DNA of 64,000 nt from Apus apus (lineage: Eukaryota; Chordata; Aves; Apodiformes; Apodidae), in contig NC_067282.1 of NCBI RefSeq assembly GCF_020740795.1, positions 152,568,858 through 152,632,857 on the forward strand, read 5' to 3'. Below are positions 23,094 to 35,800 of the stretch, piece after piece. The position numbers were made by a program, and so were the translations under genes. The notes beneath the pieces are model-generated. The model was given only the letters and a program-made list of their open reading frames with translations. It had not been told where the DNA came from and ran no database searches. Each line of letters starts with the position of its first letter. Within the stretch, counting starts at the first letter, position 1.

Positions 23094-26000
23094 CCCCACT
23101 GGACTCATTGTCCCCCTGCTGCCCTCCATGGCTTCATAACATCTGTTTGCTTTGAGGTTTTCCTTGTCTCTCAGCTTTCTAGGAAACCTGTTGTCTCTGT
23201 ATCCTGCTACCCAAACACCACTTGCTTTTACACCGAGGCTTAAACAGTTTCCTGGGGGTCTAGGATTGTATTTGTAATTAATATAGGTGGAGAACAGCAA
23301 GCTGCAGGACTGTACTGCGGGGAACGACTTCTCCTTGGCCAAGCCCTGGCTGGGGGGCGTGATGCCTGGGTTTCCATCAGGGCCCATCCTTGTCTTGCAG
23401 GATGGTTTGTGGGCCAGACCTTCCGCGTGGTCTTCTGGCTGGCCTGTATTTGACATGTCCTCCTTGCTGGCTGGCTGCTGAGAGGAACTACTTCCTAGCT
23501 GCCTGAGAAGGAAAAGAGTGGGGGAGGACCAAGCTGGGCACTTTCCTGCCCTCTTCCCTCGCTAGAGCCTCTTATAGCTGTAGGGAGGACATCTTGTTGC
23601 CTCCCCTGCTGATGTAACAGTGAATCAGACCCCCTGCTTCTCATTTGCCTGACAAAGCCAGTGGTGGAGGCAGCGAAGCCGGCTCTGGGCTCGGAAAGAC
23701 AAGGCTACAGTGATGGTTTGTCTTCCCGTTTGCCTTGGCTGCCACCGGTGATGGCAATGAAACACTGCCTCCTGTCCCTCTCCTTGTCCTGCTGCTCCAC
23801 CTCCTGTGCCAATTCCTTCCCCTTCCTCCCTTAGGCCGGCACCAGCCTCTTGCAGCGAGACAGGCAGGGAGCGAAAATTGTCAAGAGACAGATAAAAGCC
23901 GAGAGATAGGCTTATATACATTTTTGCAGGAGAGATAATTAGGACTAGAACCTCTGCAAGGAAAAAGATCTTTCCATCATCATTACTTTAGCTCCAGACA
24001 GCTACTCTAATCTCTCCAGGGACATGGTGCTTTCAAGCATCGTGTTCTTGCCGTGGCTTTTTTAATGCTCTAATCCCTGTGTGGTTCACCCACTTTTGCT
24101 ACTAAGCAGCAAGACGGGGTGAGCTGGAGTGTGTGTGTGTGTGGGGGGGGTGTGTGTGTGTTTGTGTGCATGTGTGTGTGTGAGGGGAGCAGGCACAGGC
24201 ACGTCTGATTCTGGGTTCAATTAAACAGGCTTCGGTTTTGATCAATGTGTCCCCAGGGAGCGTTTCCCTCGGGAAATGCTGGGACTGGTTGTGAGGATCA
24301 TCAGTGACTCCTAGGTGAAAAGCTAAGGCAAAATGGACAAAGCCAAAACTGCAGAGGGCTCAAAGAGAGGAAAGCCGGGGGGTTTTTTGTGATTCCGGTG
24401 GCTGCAAGGTAGAGGGGCCTCCTGAGGAAGGAGGGCATCCCTCTGGCCTGTTCCCACCTGCTGTGGCTTAGCAAAACGTGGGCAGTTGGTTTCTGGACCC
24501 TCAAGCTCAGAGTCTCCATGAGCTGCCTCTCTACAATGCCTCAAGCCAGTCAAAGCCTTGTTGGGCCACCACAGGTGACACATCCCTTAGCTGCTAGTGC
24601 AGAAGGCAGTTAGACAGCTGGCTTCACATCCTCTTGTCTGTAGTTTCCATACAGAGTGAACAGGTGCCCATCCATGGGTGAATGCAAGACCGGAGCACCT
24701 GATTCACACCTCTGGATCTGTAAGGAACTGTCATCATTGCTCTGCTCTGGCAGTTCCTTTCTTCTTCACCATGAATCACAAGTGGAAACTCTTTCAGCCC
24801 TTCTTGGCAGCCATGCTGAAATGCATGAAAACAAAGAAGTGCCGTTTGCCACACGACATCAGAGTGTGTTGTACTCCTTAGCTGAGAAACAAGTGTAACC
24901 ACCAACTGCAAAATGTGTGTTTATACAATATATATAGATTGCCCTGCTCTTGTTTTTAGCCATCTCCTTGTGGTAGGAGACTGGATGGCAGGCTGGACTC
25001 TTCATCAGGCACAGGGCACTCACAGACTGTTTTTCTTGGCTGCTTCTGGCCAGATTTTGGGACTTGCCCGTCATCCCTGCAGACGCAGGCCCTGCTGTGC
25101 CCTTCTCCTCTCTGTGATAAAGGTGAAGCTAAAGGCCTGCTGTCCTGCCTGTTGCCTGCAGCCCAGGGGCTGGATGCTGCTCCGCACCAACTTGGGCAGC
25201 ACCGACGGACCTGGGCAGGGGACTTGGGACATGCCAATGTCTACCTTGTAGCTGCCCTGAAGTGAGTAAAATGGTTGCAACTCTCCAGAGGCTGGAGCAG
25301 TGCTCAGGATGTCCAGAGGGGATGCTGAAGCCAGATTTCACTGGGATCAGCCCTACCACACAGCCTTGAGCTCAGGGAAGGGGACGCTGTTATGCAGGAA
25401 TACGTGATGGCTGAAAGCAACCCAGCTCTCTGCTCTGGGGGAGAGAGCACCCAAGCTGGATCCCTTGATCTGCTGGGCAAGGCAGTGTCACACGTGTGCC
25501 CTTAGCTGCTGCCTCCAGTAACGTCTGCTGCCGCAGCTCTAGAAGCCATTCCTGTACCAGATGCTCTGGAAGCACGGCACGTTCCCTGTGCGAGTCTTAA
25601 TGAGCCTTCCTGGCTCTGGGAGGCAGCAGAGGAGGCTCCCGGCAGGACAGAGAGGCTTGGGGAGGCAATTAAGGCAGCCCCCCATTGCTAGGGCAGCACA
25701 TGTGGTGGGGGCTTCGGAAGTGTCACCTCCTGGGGTTGAAGCACAGGCTGGCGTGACCTGGTTTGAGGGGACTGCAAGGTTGAAACGCTGCAGGGAGCTG
25801 TGACCCTGGAGCCCAAAGCTGGTGTTGTGAGTGTCAGAGAGCACAGAAGCTTCCCAAAACCCACACTGAGGCAGCGGTCCCAGGACTCCCCATGTCCCCA
25901 GAGCCTGCACTGCTGGAAAGCCAGACAAGGGCTAGAGTGCTTGGGGAATTGCAGCATTTTCTTCTCAAACCTGATAATTGAGAGCTGTCAGGCCTTTAGG

Positions 26001-28315
26001 TTTCCCATTGCCATGTTTGACTTGGTCTTCTTGTTCACACCCCGCTTTTTGGCAGGGGCTCTTTGAGTCAGGCTAAGCCCTCAGCCCAAGTGAAGCCCTG
26101 CAGCAGTGAGTCCTGCAGATTAGAAAAGGCAACAGCAGACCCCTTCCTCCCCTCAAAGCACATTCACCCCCCCCTTGGTGGGGGGATTGAGGAGATGCAT
26201 CTGCCTCCCCTGCCATCTCCTCTTGCACCAGCCCCTGCTCAACTGCTGTAGCTCGATGCTGCTTCTGGCTCTGCTCTGCCCACCTCTTGGGTTGCCCTCA
26301 GCTCATTCCCTCTTTTATCCCCCTCCCATCTTATTTATCCAGACACAACACAGCATCCCAGCTGAGTGCACCTACCACAATTGCAAAACCTTCTGCGCAC
26401 TGTCGTGAAAATTTTCCTTCTCTGAGCCCCCTACCCCCCCCCAAGGGTGATGATGTTGTTCCTCATCTCTTCTGTGCACAATGCGCTGTTTTCCAACCAG
26501 CTGCCCTTAGAGAGAGACACAGGTCTTCTCCTGAGTGCTGCTGGTTAATTTAGAAGCAAGCAGTGTGTATAAGTCATGGTAATTGCTCCTTCCAGCCAGC
26601 AATGCCATTGATTTGTTGTTGTCTCCTCCTCTCAAGCCCTGTTGCAGGTTTGCAGCTCTTGCAAGGCTCAGCTTACCAAAAATGAACGGTCCCTTCTTGC
26701 TCTTCTCCTCCCCAGATTGGTGAGAAGCAGCTGCCACTTCCCGCAGAGAGCCAGGGAAGGATGGAAATAAAATATTTATTCCTAGTCATCACTTTCTGTC
26801 TTCCAACCAGTTTCTAATCTCTTTATAATGCCTTTGCTTCCTGAAGAGCCTTATACAGAAGCATTTGCCATGCGCTTTTAAAAAGTCTGGATAAAATATA
26901 TCAAGTTTCCCTGCACTCTCTGTCTACCCTACAGATCTGCCCAACTGGCTGTTGCCCTCTTGGGGGAGAGGAGGACACCCTGCAGAAGCGGTGCCACTGG
27001 GCTCCCCCCATTTCTCCTGTCCCATTAGTGGCAGAGCCACGTGTCCCAGGGACATGGCTGGGGTTGGGATCATGCCAGCATCATCCTGGGGAGAGGTGGA
27101 GAGCAGCACTAAACTCCCTGCCTCAGCATCTCCTGGCATCCCTTTGTTTCTGCTTTTCCAAGGGGAGTTCACCCAGACTTTGGCATGGGCTGGGTTTCTG
27201 TGCTCTGGAAGCACAGGTTTTATGGCAATAGCCCACACCTGTGGCCAGGATGGATGTTTCCATCCTTATTCATCCTTCAGCATGTCTTCTCCCTTGGCTG
27301 GCAGCCCCAGAAGTCCCCTTGCAGGACTCCTGCAGTTTTAATAGGAGGGTCTTCCAGACCAGTCCCCCTTTCTTTATTTCACCTTCTCCTAAATTTGGGA
27401 CCCCAGGAATTGTTTCGGAAATTTCCTCCTCCAAAAGGTGCCATCCTTCCTAACTTCTGCTGTTATTTGCATGCACAAACAGAGGTCACCTTATGAGCCC
27501 TCTTCTGTTAGTGAAGGTGAGCCTCCAGTTCAGCAAAGCTCTTGAGCTTATGCTCCAGCTCAAGTACGTACTCAGAGGTGGTTTTTTTTTTCTTAAAAAA
27601 AGACCTCCTTAGCTTTGAGGAGATGTGCTGAAGAGCTGAAGGTGAGAGCCCCAGAGCTTGTTTTATGGCACTAAATACCCTCCAAAAAGAGCAGCAGGAG
27701 CCTTGGAGATGGTTCTGGCTCAGCAAGGAGACCCCACAAGCAGGCGAGCAATGACAGGGTCCTGGGGAAAAACTGAGCCCTCTGGCTTTGTGGTCTGTTT
27801 TCCCCAAATATTGCAGAGGTTTTGCCTTTCCTAGGAGGGACAGGACCCACTGAAGGGCAAAGCATCATACAGACCTGGCCACAGGTTGCTCTAGAATAGG
27901 TGGCTCCAAGAGCTGTTCTGAGAGCTAACCAGCTCTTGCCTAGCAAGTTCAGGAACTCGTTACTAGTACTTAATTAGATTTATGCCCCACGTGACCTCCT
28001 CACCATCACAGTCTGACCCAGAGGCCATGATTTCCTGCTGACTTCTGCTTCCCTGTTGTGAGGATGGGGGTTCCTCCTCCACAGAGAGGTGCTTCTCCCA
28101 GCCCCAAAGCAGCAGCCTGTACCTCATGCTGCTCCACAATGAGGTAGACGAGAGGTGCCCACACACCTTCTCCCCCAGGGCAATGATACTGAGATGCTTG
28201 CAATGCTATGTCTGTAATGCCATCTCCCTCCAGGGAGCACCCTGCGGAAAGACACCTCAGCCTTGTGCTGGCCCGTTCCCTCCGTCCCCACAGTGACCTT
28301 GCACCCCACGGGAGG
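23094..28315. other. Gene-free spacer between DNAL4 and NPTXR
   Basis: The sequence is single-copy with scattered short open frames. Apart from a GT microsatellite at 24130-24182, I see no mobile element, CpG island or exon with recognisable product on either strand. Confidence 0.45.
24130..24182 (+). repeat. GT microsatellite with G run
   Basis: An interrupted GT repeat broken by a run of eight or nine G and by TTTG and CATG steps. Confidence 0.9.
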
Positions 28316-29818
28316 CTCGAACAGAAAATGTCACATTTATTGTCCACAATCAGCTTTACAAAAGAAACATCCCAACACAGGCGCGCGTCAGGGGCCCCTT
28401 TCACAAATGTGCATTCGGGAAAGCGCGTGAGCAAGCAGGGAGAAGGGGCAGCTTGGCGGGGTACACAAAGGTCACAGTGTTTCCCACTTGGCACAAGGGC
28501 TGTGTCCTGTCCTCCTGCTGTGTCCCCCCTGGCAGGCAGAGCCACTCCGCCGCCAGAGGGGACCCCGCAGGGTGGCAATGCTGGGCAACAGGGCCGTCCC
28601 CTCTGCCCACTTCGCCTCCCCCGGGCTGGGGGGCCGTCATTGCCGAAAGCACAAAGAGGGACTTGGGGTAGCGGGGAGCACTGGAAGCTGGACACTGCAT
28701 TGAGCAACCATGAGACCCCTGAAATATCCCCCCCACCCCCCAGACACACACACACACACACACACACTCAGGTATCAAGATGTCAGTGACCACAGAGCGT
28801 GGCAACAGCGTGTTCTCAGGCACTGCACAGGGAAAATACAGCCCACCCCACAAGCCCCGCCTAGTTCCAAGGCTGGTGGCAGCCCCATCCCTGGCTGGGA
28901 GCTGCTCAAAGCAGGGAACCCAGGTGGAAGTGAGGGCAGCATCCCGATCCAGTGCCCAAAAGGCCAGAGGAAGGATGCCAGGGCTCCTCTGACCGCCACC
29001 ATCTGCTGTCTCATTTTTTTTTTTGCCTTGTTTTTGTTCCCTTTGCTGGCAGTGCTGTGCTCCCTCCTCCTCAGCCTGGGCTGAGGGGAGATGCTTTGCC
29101 CCTTTCACCCTGGTCACTGACTGATGACCGTGGCTGAGGGAGTCCTGTCTTGTTTCCCTCTGCCTTAAAAACCTGACATGCTTTGGGCAGCCCTGCCCAA
29201 ACAGGCAGTGGAGGCAGGGGAGGGGGCAGGCAGGGAGCACCGCTCCACCAACCCTCCCCCATCCCCCCTCATCCTTCCTGGTAGGGAAAAGCAGGGCAGC
29301 AGAAGAAGAGGGGATGGGCCAGTGGGGAAGGTCCCTCTCCTGGTCAAGCCTTTGGGCTCATTTGGAGTACAGGCTCACTAAACCAGATAGCAGGATGTGA
29401 GAAATAAATAAGGAAAGGGATGTGCTCGGGGGATGCCCACACTCTGTCATCCCACTGAGGCCAGACCACGCTTGGGGGGATGGAGGTCTCCTTCCTGCTC
29501 CCTGTTGGGGCCAACAAGGCAGGGACCCTCTCCATACCAGAGACACCAACAGGCATGGTGAGGTCCTCCCAAAACAGAAGAAGGGTAAAATGAGACCCAG
29601 GGGCAGATGTGCTGGGAAGGGGGACAAGCCACGCTGCTGGTCTGGGGGCAAGAGGGAGGCTGCCAGGCCTCCCCTTCCCTCCCAGAACACCAGCACTGGG
29701 GGATTGAGCATCACCCCAGTGCAGCAGCGAGGCTCCCTGGTCTGGGAGGGGAGTGAGGGGCTCCCTGCTTCAGGGCTGCTGCCGGGCTCCTTGGCACTGG
29801 GGAGGGGGCGGGGGCCAC
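28316..29818 (-). other. Likely NPTXR 3'UTR
   Basis: This is the stretch from the NPTXR stop to the AATAAA. It carries a CA repeat of about 12 units at 28743-28768 and a T run at 29015-29025. Its short open frames show no known product. Confidence 0.55.
28336..28341 (-). terminator. NPTXR polyadenylation signal
   Basis: The plus strand TTTATT reads AATAAA on the minus strand, 1.48 kb past the NPTXR stop at 29819. The 3' end is therefore expected near 28315. Confidence 0.6.
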
Positions 29819-32800
29819 TCACGCCTTCCTCCCTTCCTCGCAGGCAGTGAAGCCCCCCTTGCTGGCACCCCCGAAGACTTCCACTGCCTGGTCGTCCCAT
29901 TGGATCACGTTGCCTTGGAGGTGGGAGGTGCAGTTGGCCAAGCTCAGGATCTCCACCGGTGCCAGCATGTGGTCCCACACGCTGAACTGTGCCAGCTCCC
30001 CCACGAAGGCCTGTGTGGCGTCAAAGCGGCCGCCCAGTGTGTCCTGGGAAAGAACAGAAGAGATGATGGGACAGGGGTGGGGACAGTGGAAGGGACAGGC
30101 ACCCAGTGGGCAAAAAGGGCAAGGGGGAGAGGGAGAAGCAGAGTGAGACGCCTGACGGCAAAGAGGGGATGGACACGTGGAGGAGATGGAAGAAGACAAG
30201 GTGGGGAGTGAATGAAGGACAGAGGGATGGGGAGAGGAAAAAGAAGACTATGACTGCACGTGGCCCACCAGGAGGTTGGAGCAGGCAGGAGAGCCCCCCA
30301 CCCAAGCTGCCAACACATCATGCTGAGCGCTCCTGCCCCTGCCCTCACCCCATATGGGGGCTACTCCTCTGGCTGGCTTCTTGCCAGAGCGATGCAGACC
30401 AGCAGCCCTCAGCTGCAGGCCAACACCTACCTGCTCCTGGCCCAGGATGATGACGCCCTGGGGCTTGATGGCATGCCAGGAGGCCAGGTTCTCACCAGCG
30501 CCCCGCTGCTCGCCGTCCTGGTACGCCGACCACTTGCCATCCCGGGTGGTCCAGGCCACACAGATGTGGTGCCAGGCCTTGTCCTTCAGGCTCAGTGGCA
30601 GCTGGGCAACCTTTGCATGAAGAGTAAGAGCCTGGTGCTTGGTGGGACTGCTGGAGGACCCCAGCAATGCCCCAGCCCCTTGCAGAACAAGAAGTTCACC
30701 CCCATAGCAGTGGCTTCCCAAGTTCTATGGACATCTGGATGTGCTGCTTCTCCCTCTCAAAACCCTCCCCAGTGAGACATCCTCCACATTCTCCTCATCC
30801 TCCTGCCCCTCCCCCCAGGTCCCTTCCCCCCTACTCCCCCACACTGGTTCCCCCAGGAGCCTAATTTCCCAGGGGGACTGAAGCAGGCGAGATGTGGGCA
30901 GGGAGTTTCCTCTCATCCCCCCTGTGGCAGGGCTGACCTTATCATTGATGAGCAGCTCCAGGGGGTTGGTACCCCACTCCAGGAGCACGATCTCATTAGC
31001 TTGGCTTGGGACAGAGTAGGAGAAAGGGGTGCCAAGTCCTGTGGTGGCCTTGGACTTCAGCCACATGCAGATGGTGAAGGCGTAGAGCTCTGGCAGGCTC
31101 TTCTTCATGCGGGCATACATGTAGTTGTTCTGCACTGGGATGGTCACCTTGAAGGCATCGGGAGGGCTGTAGCCTGGTGGTCCTGTGTGCCAAGGATGGG
31201 GAGGAAAAAGAAGGGTCAGCATCCATCGTTAAGGTGAGGGTGGCTTGTCTGAGGACCCTCCCTGTGCCACCACCATCCCTGTCGGGCAGGACTCACCATG
31301 CTCCAGCTCCATCACCCGGTTCTGGAGGGAGTTCAGCTCCTTCTCAATGTTGTGCTGCTGCTGGCTGTGGTCTGTGCTGGCAGCCTGGCGCTCCTTCTGC
31401 AGGGTCAGGATCTTGGAGAGGAGCTGCTCCTCCAGCTGCTCCATCTTGGTGTGAAGAGCATCGCGGGCGAGTGCCGGGGCGGTGGGCACTGAGCCATTGG
31501 TGCGGGCTGGCAGCTCCTGCTGCACTCAGTGACAGAAGCAACGGAGGAAGAACGGAAGGAGGAAAGAGAAAGTTCAGTGTGGTGTCAGCATAGGAGGTTA
31601 AATAAGGACATGCCCAGTCTGCACCACCATGGGGAGCAATGGGATCACAACACCACACCCACAGCAGGGTCTTCTCCAAGAGCGTCCAGCTGACTTTGTA
31701 CCTCCCCTCTCAGAGCCCCCATTGAGTTCATTACTGTGAAACGAAGCTTGGCTGCTCTTAGTGACTTTCTCCTGCTTCAGAGACAGAGCAAGAGTGGGAC
31801 ACACAGGTGGTCAGATCATCACAGGCAGCCTCTCACAAGTAGGGGATAACATGGGAAGGAGCTTGGAGCTCCCCTTCCCCACTCATGTGAGGCTGCTTCA
31901 CCACAGCCAGCACATCAACAACATAAAATGGGGCTGTAATCCTCTTAGCTCAGCTCAGTCAGCACACAGGGGTGCCTGCACATGTGCCAGGTTGGGCAGG
32001 TAGCTCTCTGTAAGCATCAGGAAGCCTCTCCTGGGCCATTGGAATGCCACAGAGAAGTGAGGCTAGTGGTAGGTTCTCTGGTCCTCAAGACATGACCCAC
32101 CACTTGTAGATATCAAGCACATCTTGTCCCATCGGGGTTAAAACCCAGACCAAAATTCTTCCCTTGGCTGATCCAAAACCTGGTGCCTGGTTAGGATGCT
32201 CCCAACCACTACTAGACCCTGTGAAGAACCGAGATCCCACCTCATTTGAAGACGCCCTCCTGGCTAGAAGAAAACCAGGCTGGAAGGGAGAAGGTGGCCC
32301 TTTGCTATGCTCCTGAGGTTTCTCCGTATCTGCTCCCTTACCTTCCCCACATCCTTGGGGTATTAGGCTCTCTGTCATAGGTTTGGAAAGATGGTGACCA
32401 CCTTCTCTGACTTGCCAGACATTCCTGAAGGTGCTGGAGCTGCTGTGGTGGTCCCTGCTTTAGCCTCTGCCAGACCTTTGGGGCTGGGGCAGGGGCTACC
32501 ACAGCAGCTCTAGCACCAAGAGGGGGCTGCATGTCTGCTTTAACCTTGGACATTTGCATGGCTTGTGCTGGTGGGACAAGGGGTAATGCCATCCCTGCTG
32601 ATCTGGATAGCTCCCCTTGGCCTTGGAGCTGGCCTGGAGGAGGTCACCACCCTCATGTACGGTAGTGGCTTCCAGCTTTTTCTTCTTCCCTACATCCCAT
32701 TTTTCCAGGATGGACAGGACCTGATGACTATGCACACAAAGGTGAAGAGGGGGATGCCCGCTTATGTGACCGTGGATCTTTGCTATCCATCACAAAGAAC

Positions 32801-35800
32801 AGAGGGGAGGGGAAGGCCAGAGGAAAGCCAGGTTTGACTGGGCAGGATGCAACTTTGGAGGGTGGGAACAGCAGGGAGAGTGTAGCAGGGAAAGGGAGAG
32901 TGAGAAGATAATGTTGGCATGAGCACAAACGGCCCCCACTGGGCAGGAACACACTCAGGCTGCAAAAAAGAGGGAGGCTGTGACGCTCCGGCATCCGGAA
33001 AAGTCTCCAACAGGATCTGCTGGGATAAACCCACAGGTTTCGTGAGGAAAAACAATGTGGAGATTCAAAACCCAGCAAGAAAAGGGAGGTTGTGCAGGGG
33101 ACATCTGCCAGCCCTAACCAAACGCCAGCTCTTCCTGCCAGCTTGATTCAACAGCACAGAGAATGCTCTCAAAGACAGCGAAAACTTCTCTGGGAAGGGA
33201 AAAGCACCCCTGGCAAAGTTCGCCTGACCTTTGGTCTCTGTAAAACAGGGAGGGATTAGCTGATGGGGAGGGGGCTTTAGACAGTTCTCTTGGGAAGGGG
33301 TCTTGGGGACCCATCAGTGTAGCTGGTTGAGAAGCAGGGAAGGGATGGGTAGCTGGAAGGAAAGGCCAGTGGAAAGGATAATTCCCACCCCGGGGCTGCC
33401 CGCGCTCATATCCAAGCGGAGCTGACAGTGTTGGCAGGGGCAGTGCAGGTGGGATGGGGTTGCCTTCGCCTCTGTGTCTGCATCCCGTGGGCTCCGAGAG
33501 CTTTTCACATCCCTTTGGGCTCAGGGCTGCAGCGGAGGCTGGCGCGCTCCTGTCTGCCGCACGCTTTGATTGCTCGAGCTGCAGGTTTGGAGCCTACGTC
33601 CCTGCTTTCATGCACGGCTCCATCTGTTAATGACAAAAAAAGAAAAGGCTGGGAGCTTTTGTCACTCTTACTAGCCCCCAGTAGCCTGCCCTACATTATT
33701 CAGTAGTGACTGAGTGCTTTTTTTCCCCCCTCCCTTCCTCCTGCTTTTCTCCCTGCTGCTATTTTCTTCCCTTTCTAACTTTACTTCCTATGGCTTTTTC
33801 ATTTCTCTGGCTTCGGAGCATCTCCTCATGATGCTCCCCTCCACACACACACATGCTGTCTCTCCTCTTTTGCTCAATTCTTTCCCTTTTCCTAATTTTT
33901 TCCAGCTCCATCCCTCTCCCCAGCTCTTTCTGTCTCCTCCAGCCCAGCAGCCGGGGCACCAGCAGCCAGACCCACAGGACTGGCCAAACCACCGCTGGAC
34001 CCATGTTCCTCATGGCAAGGGATGCAGCCACTACCCTCATCCAGCAGAGTTTGGGAGCCACCCCATCATCCCAGGAGCATCCCAGCAGACACCATCTCCA
34101 TCCCTGCAGCCAGACCATGGCTGGACAGGAGACTGGACCTCCTGATCCCACCTCCTCACAGCCAGGATATGATGGGTGATCCTTCCTGGTACCGAGCTGA
34201 GCTGCATCCCCTAACCATCCTCCGCATCTCCGAGCTGTCACTCGAGCATCTTTCTCCCCAATCAAATTATTGGCACAGTTATTAATGCTAGCTGTGCAGC
34301 TGTTATCTACCAGTGACCTTTGGGGAGGGGAGAGGGGGGGAAGCGCCTTCTCCCCGGCTGTTCAGCAGGCGCCTGGCTTCCCATCTGCCGCCGTGCCGGC
34401 AGCAGGGGAGTGGGCAGTGGGCGCGGGGGAGGCTCGCTCGATGCTTTTTGGCCACCAGAGCCGGGGAAAAAAGATTGAAAGATGCCAGGTAATATTAATC
34501 ACATTAAATGTCAGCGGCTGGTGGGGGGACAGGGAAGGGGAGGCGGGGGGCTGGGGCAGCCATGTCAGCAAGTGCTCTCTGGGGCTGTAGCCCTTGGCTG
34601 GCAAATTCACTTTGATTTATGTAAGGAGATCAGAGCCTCATTTACTAATGCACCAGCAAATCTGGGCCCCCCCACTCCCCCTCGGCCACTGGCATGCAAG
34701 TGCCCACCTTAGCTGCTGCAACAGGGTGGGCAGGACCACAAGACCATGCCCATGGGTTGATAGCCCCATCATGGATCACGATGCTGAACTGGATGTGTGC
34801 ACACAGCAGCCCTGTTCCCTTCCCAGGACACACAGATCCTCCCAGCCTGCCCATAGCTCCTCCATGGCCACTGCCACAGGATGCTCACTGCACCAGGGTG
34901 GCACACCTGCTGTACATGGGTTTTTTGGACCCTCCTACTTTCTTGGACCCTTTTTGGACCCAGGCAGGAGCTCAGGGGTCATTAAACTCAAAGAGGGACT
35001 GCCTGAACTGGGGAGCTGTACAAATCTTGTTCAGGGCTGTCACAATTTGGGGCTCTCCATTCCTGACCTGGTGAAGAGGGAGGCAGGAAGGAGGCAGCTG
35101 GCTCACTCGTGTTTCCATGTCCTTACTGTGGGTTTCCTGCCAGCAGATGGGTCACCAGCCACATCAGCACAGCCAGGCCAGCAGAGCCACTTGCAGGCTG
35201 AGAAGCAAACAGGTTGTTACAGCCCTGCGGAGGCTGGGTCCCTTGTAGGGCCCAGCGGGCTGTACCCCCTCTCTGTCAGCTCCCCTCCAACAGATGATGG
35301 GGACAGGAGGGCATCTGCACCCCAGCACAGCCCACCCCCCCCCCCCCCCAAATAAAAAAAAACCTGCTCCCAAACCATTTCCATTTGCAGCAGTAATTAA
35401 AAGCATGGAAAAGGAGCACCTGGACCCCACAGCTCCGCATGCCAAGATGCACCTGAGCATACAGACATGAGCACGTGTGGAGTGCAGGGGGGAACCCCTC
35501 AAAAACAGGAGAAAAAAGCCCAGCCAGGCTGATGGACACAAGGAAAGCATGAGCAATGCCTTGAGGGGTTAAGAGGAGGTGATGGGAGATGTCCCCATGT
35601 GAACACCATGATGGAGCTTGCCCGTACCCACCAAAACAGCGGAGGGCAAAATGCAAGCCCATGGCCACCCCCTCCCTCTACACTCCTCCCTGGGAAGCCT
35701 TGTCACTGTGCCACCAAAATTAAGAATCAAAGGACTTAATAGTTTTTTTGGCACATTGATAAATCCTGTTATGGACAAATCCTGATGGAGCTGCATGGGA

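Noticed and set aside
34594-35355. 253-codon plus-strand frame in NPTXR intron 1
   Set aside because: No recognisable domain, no splice context, composition typical of chance frames in GC-rich introns.
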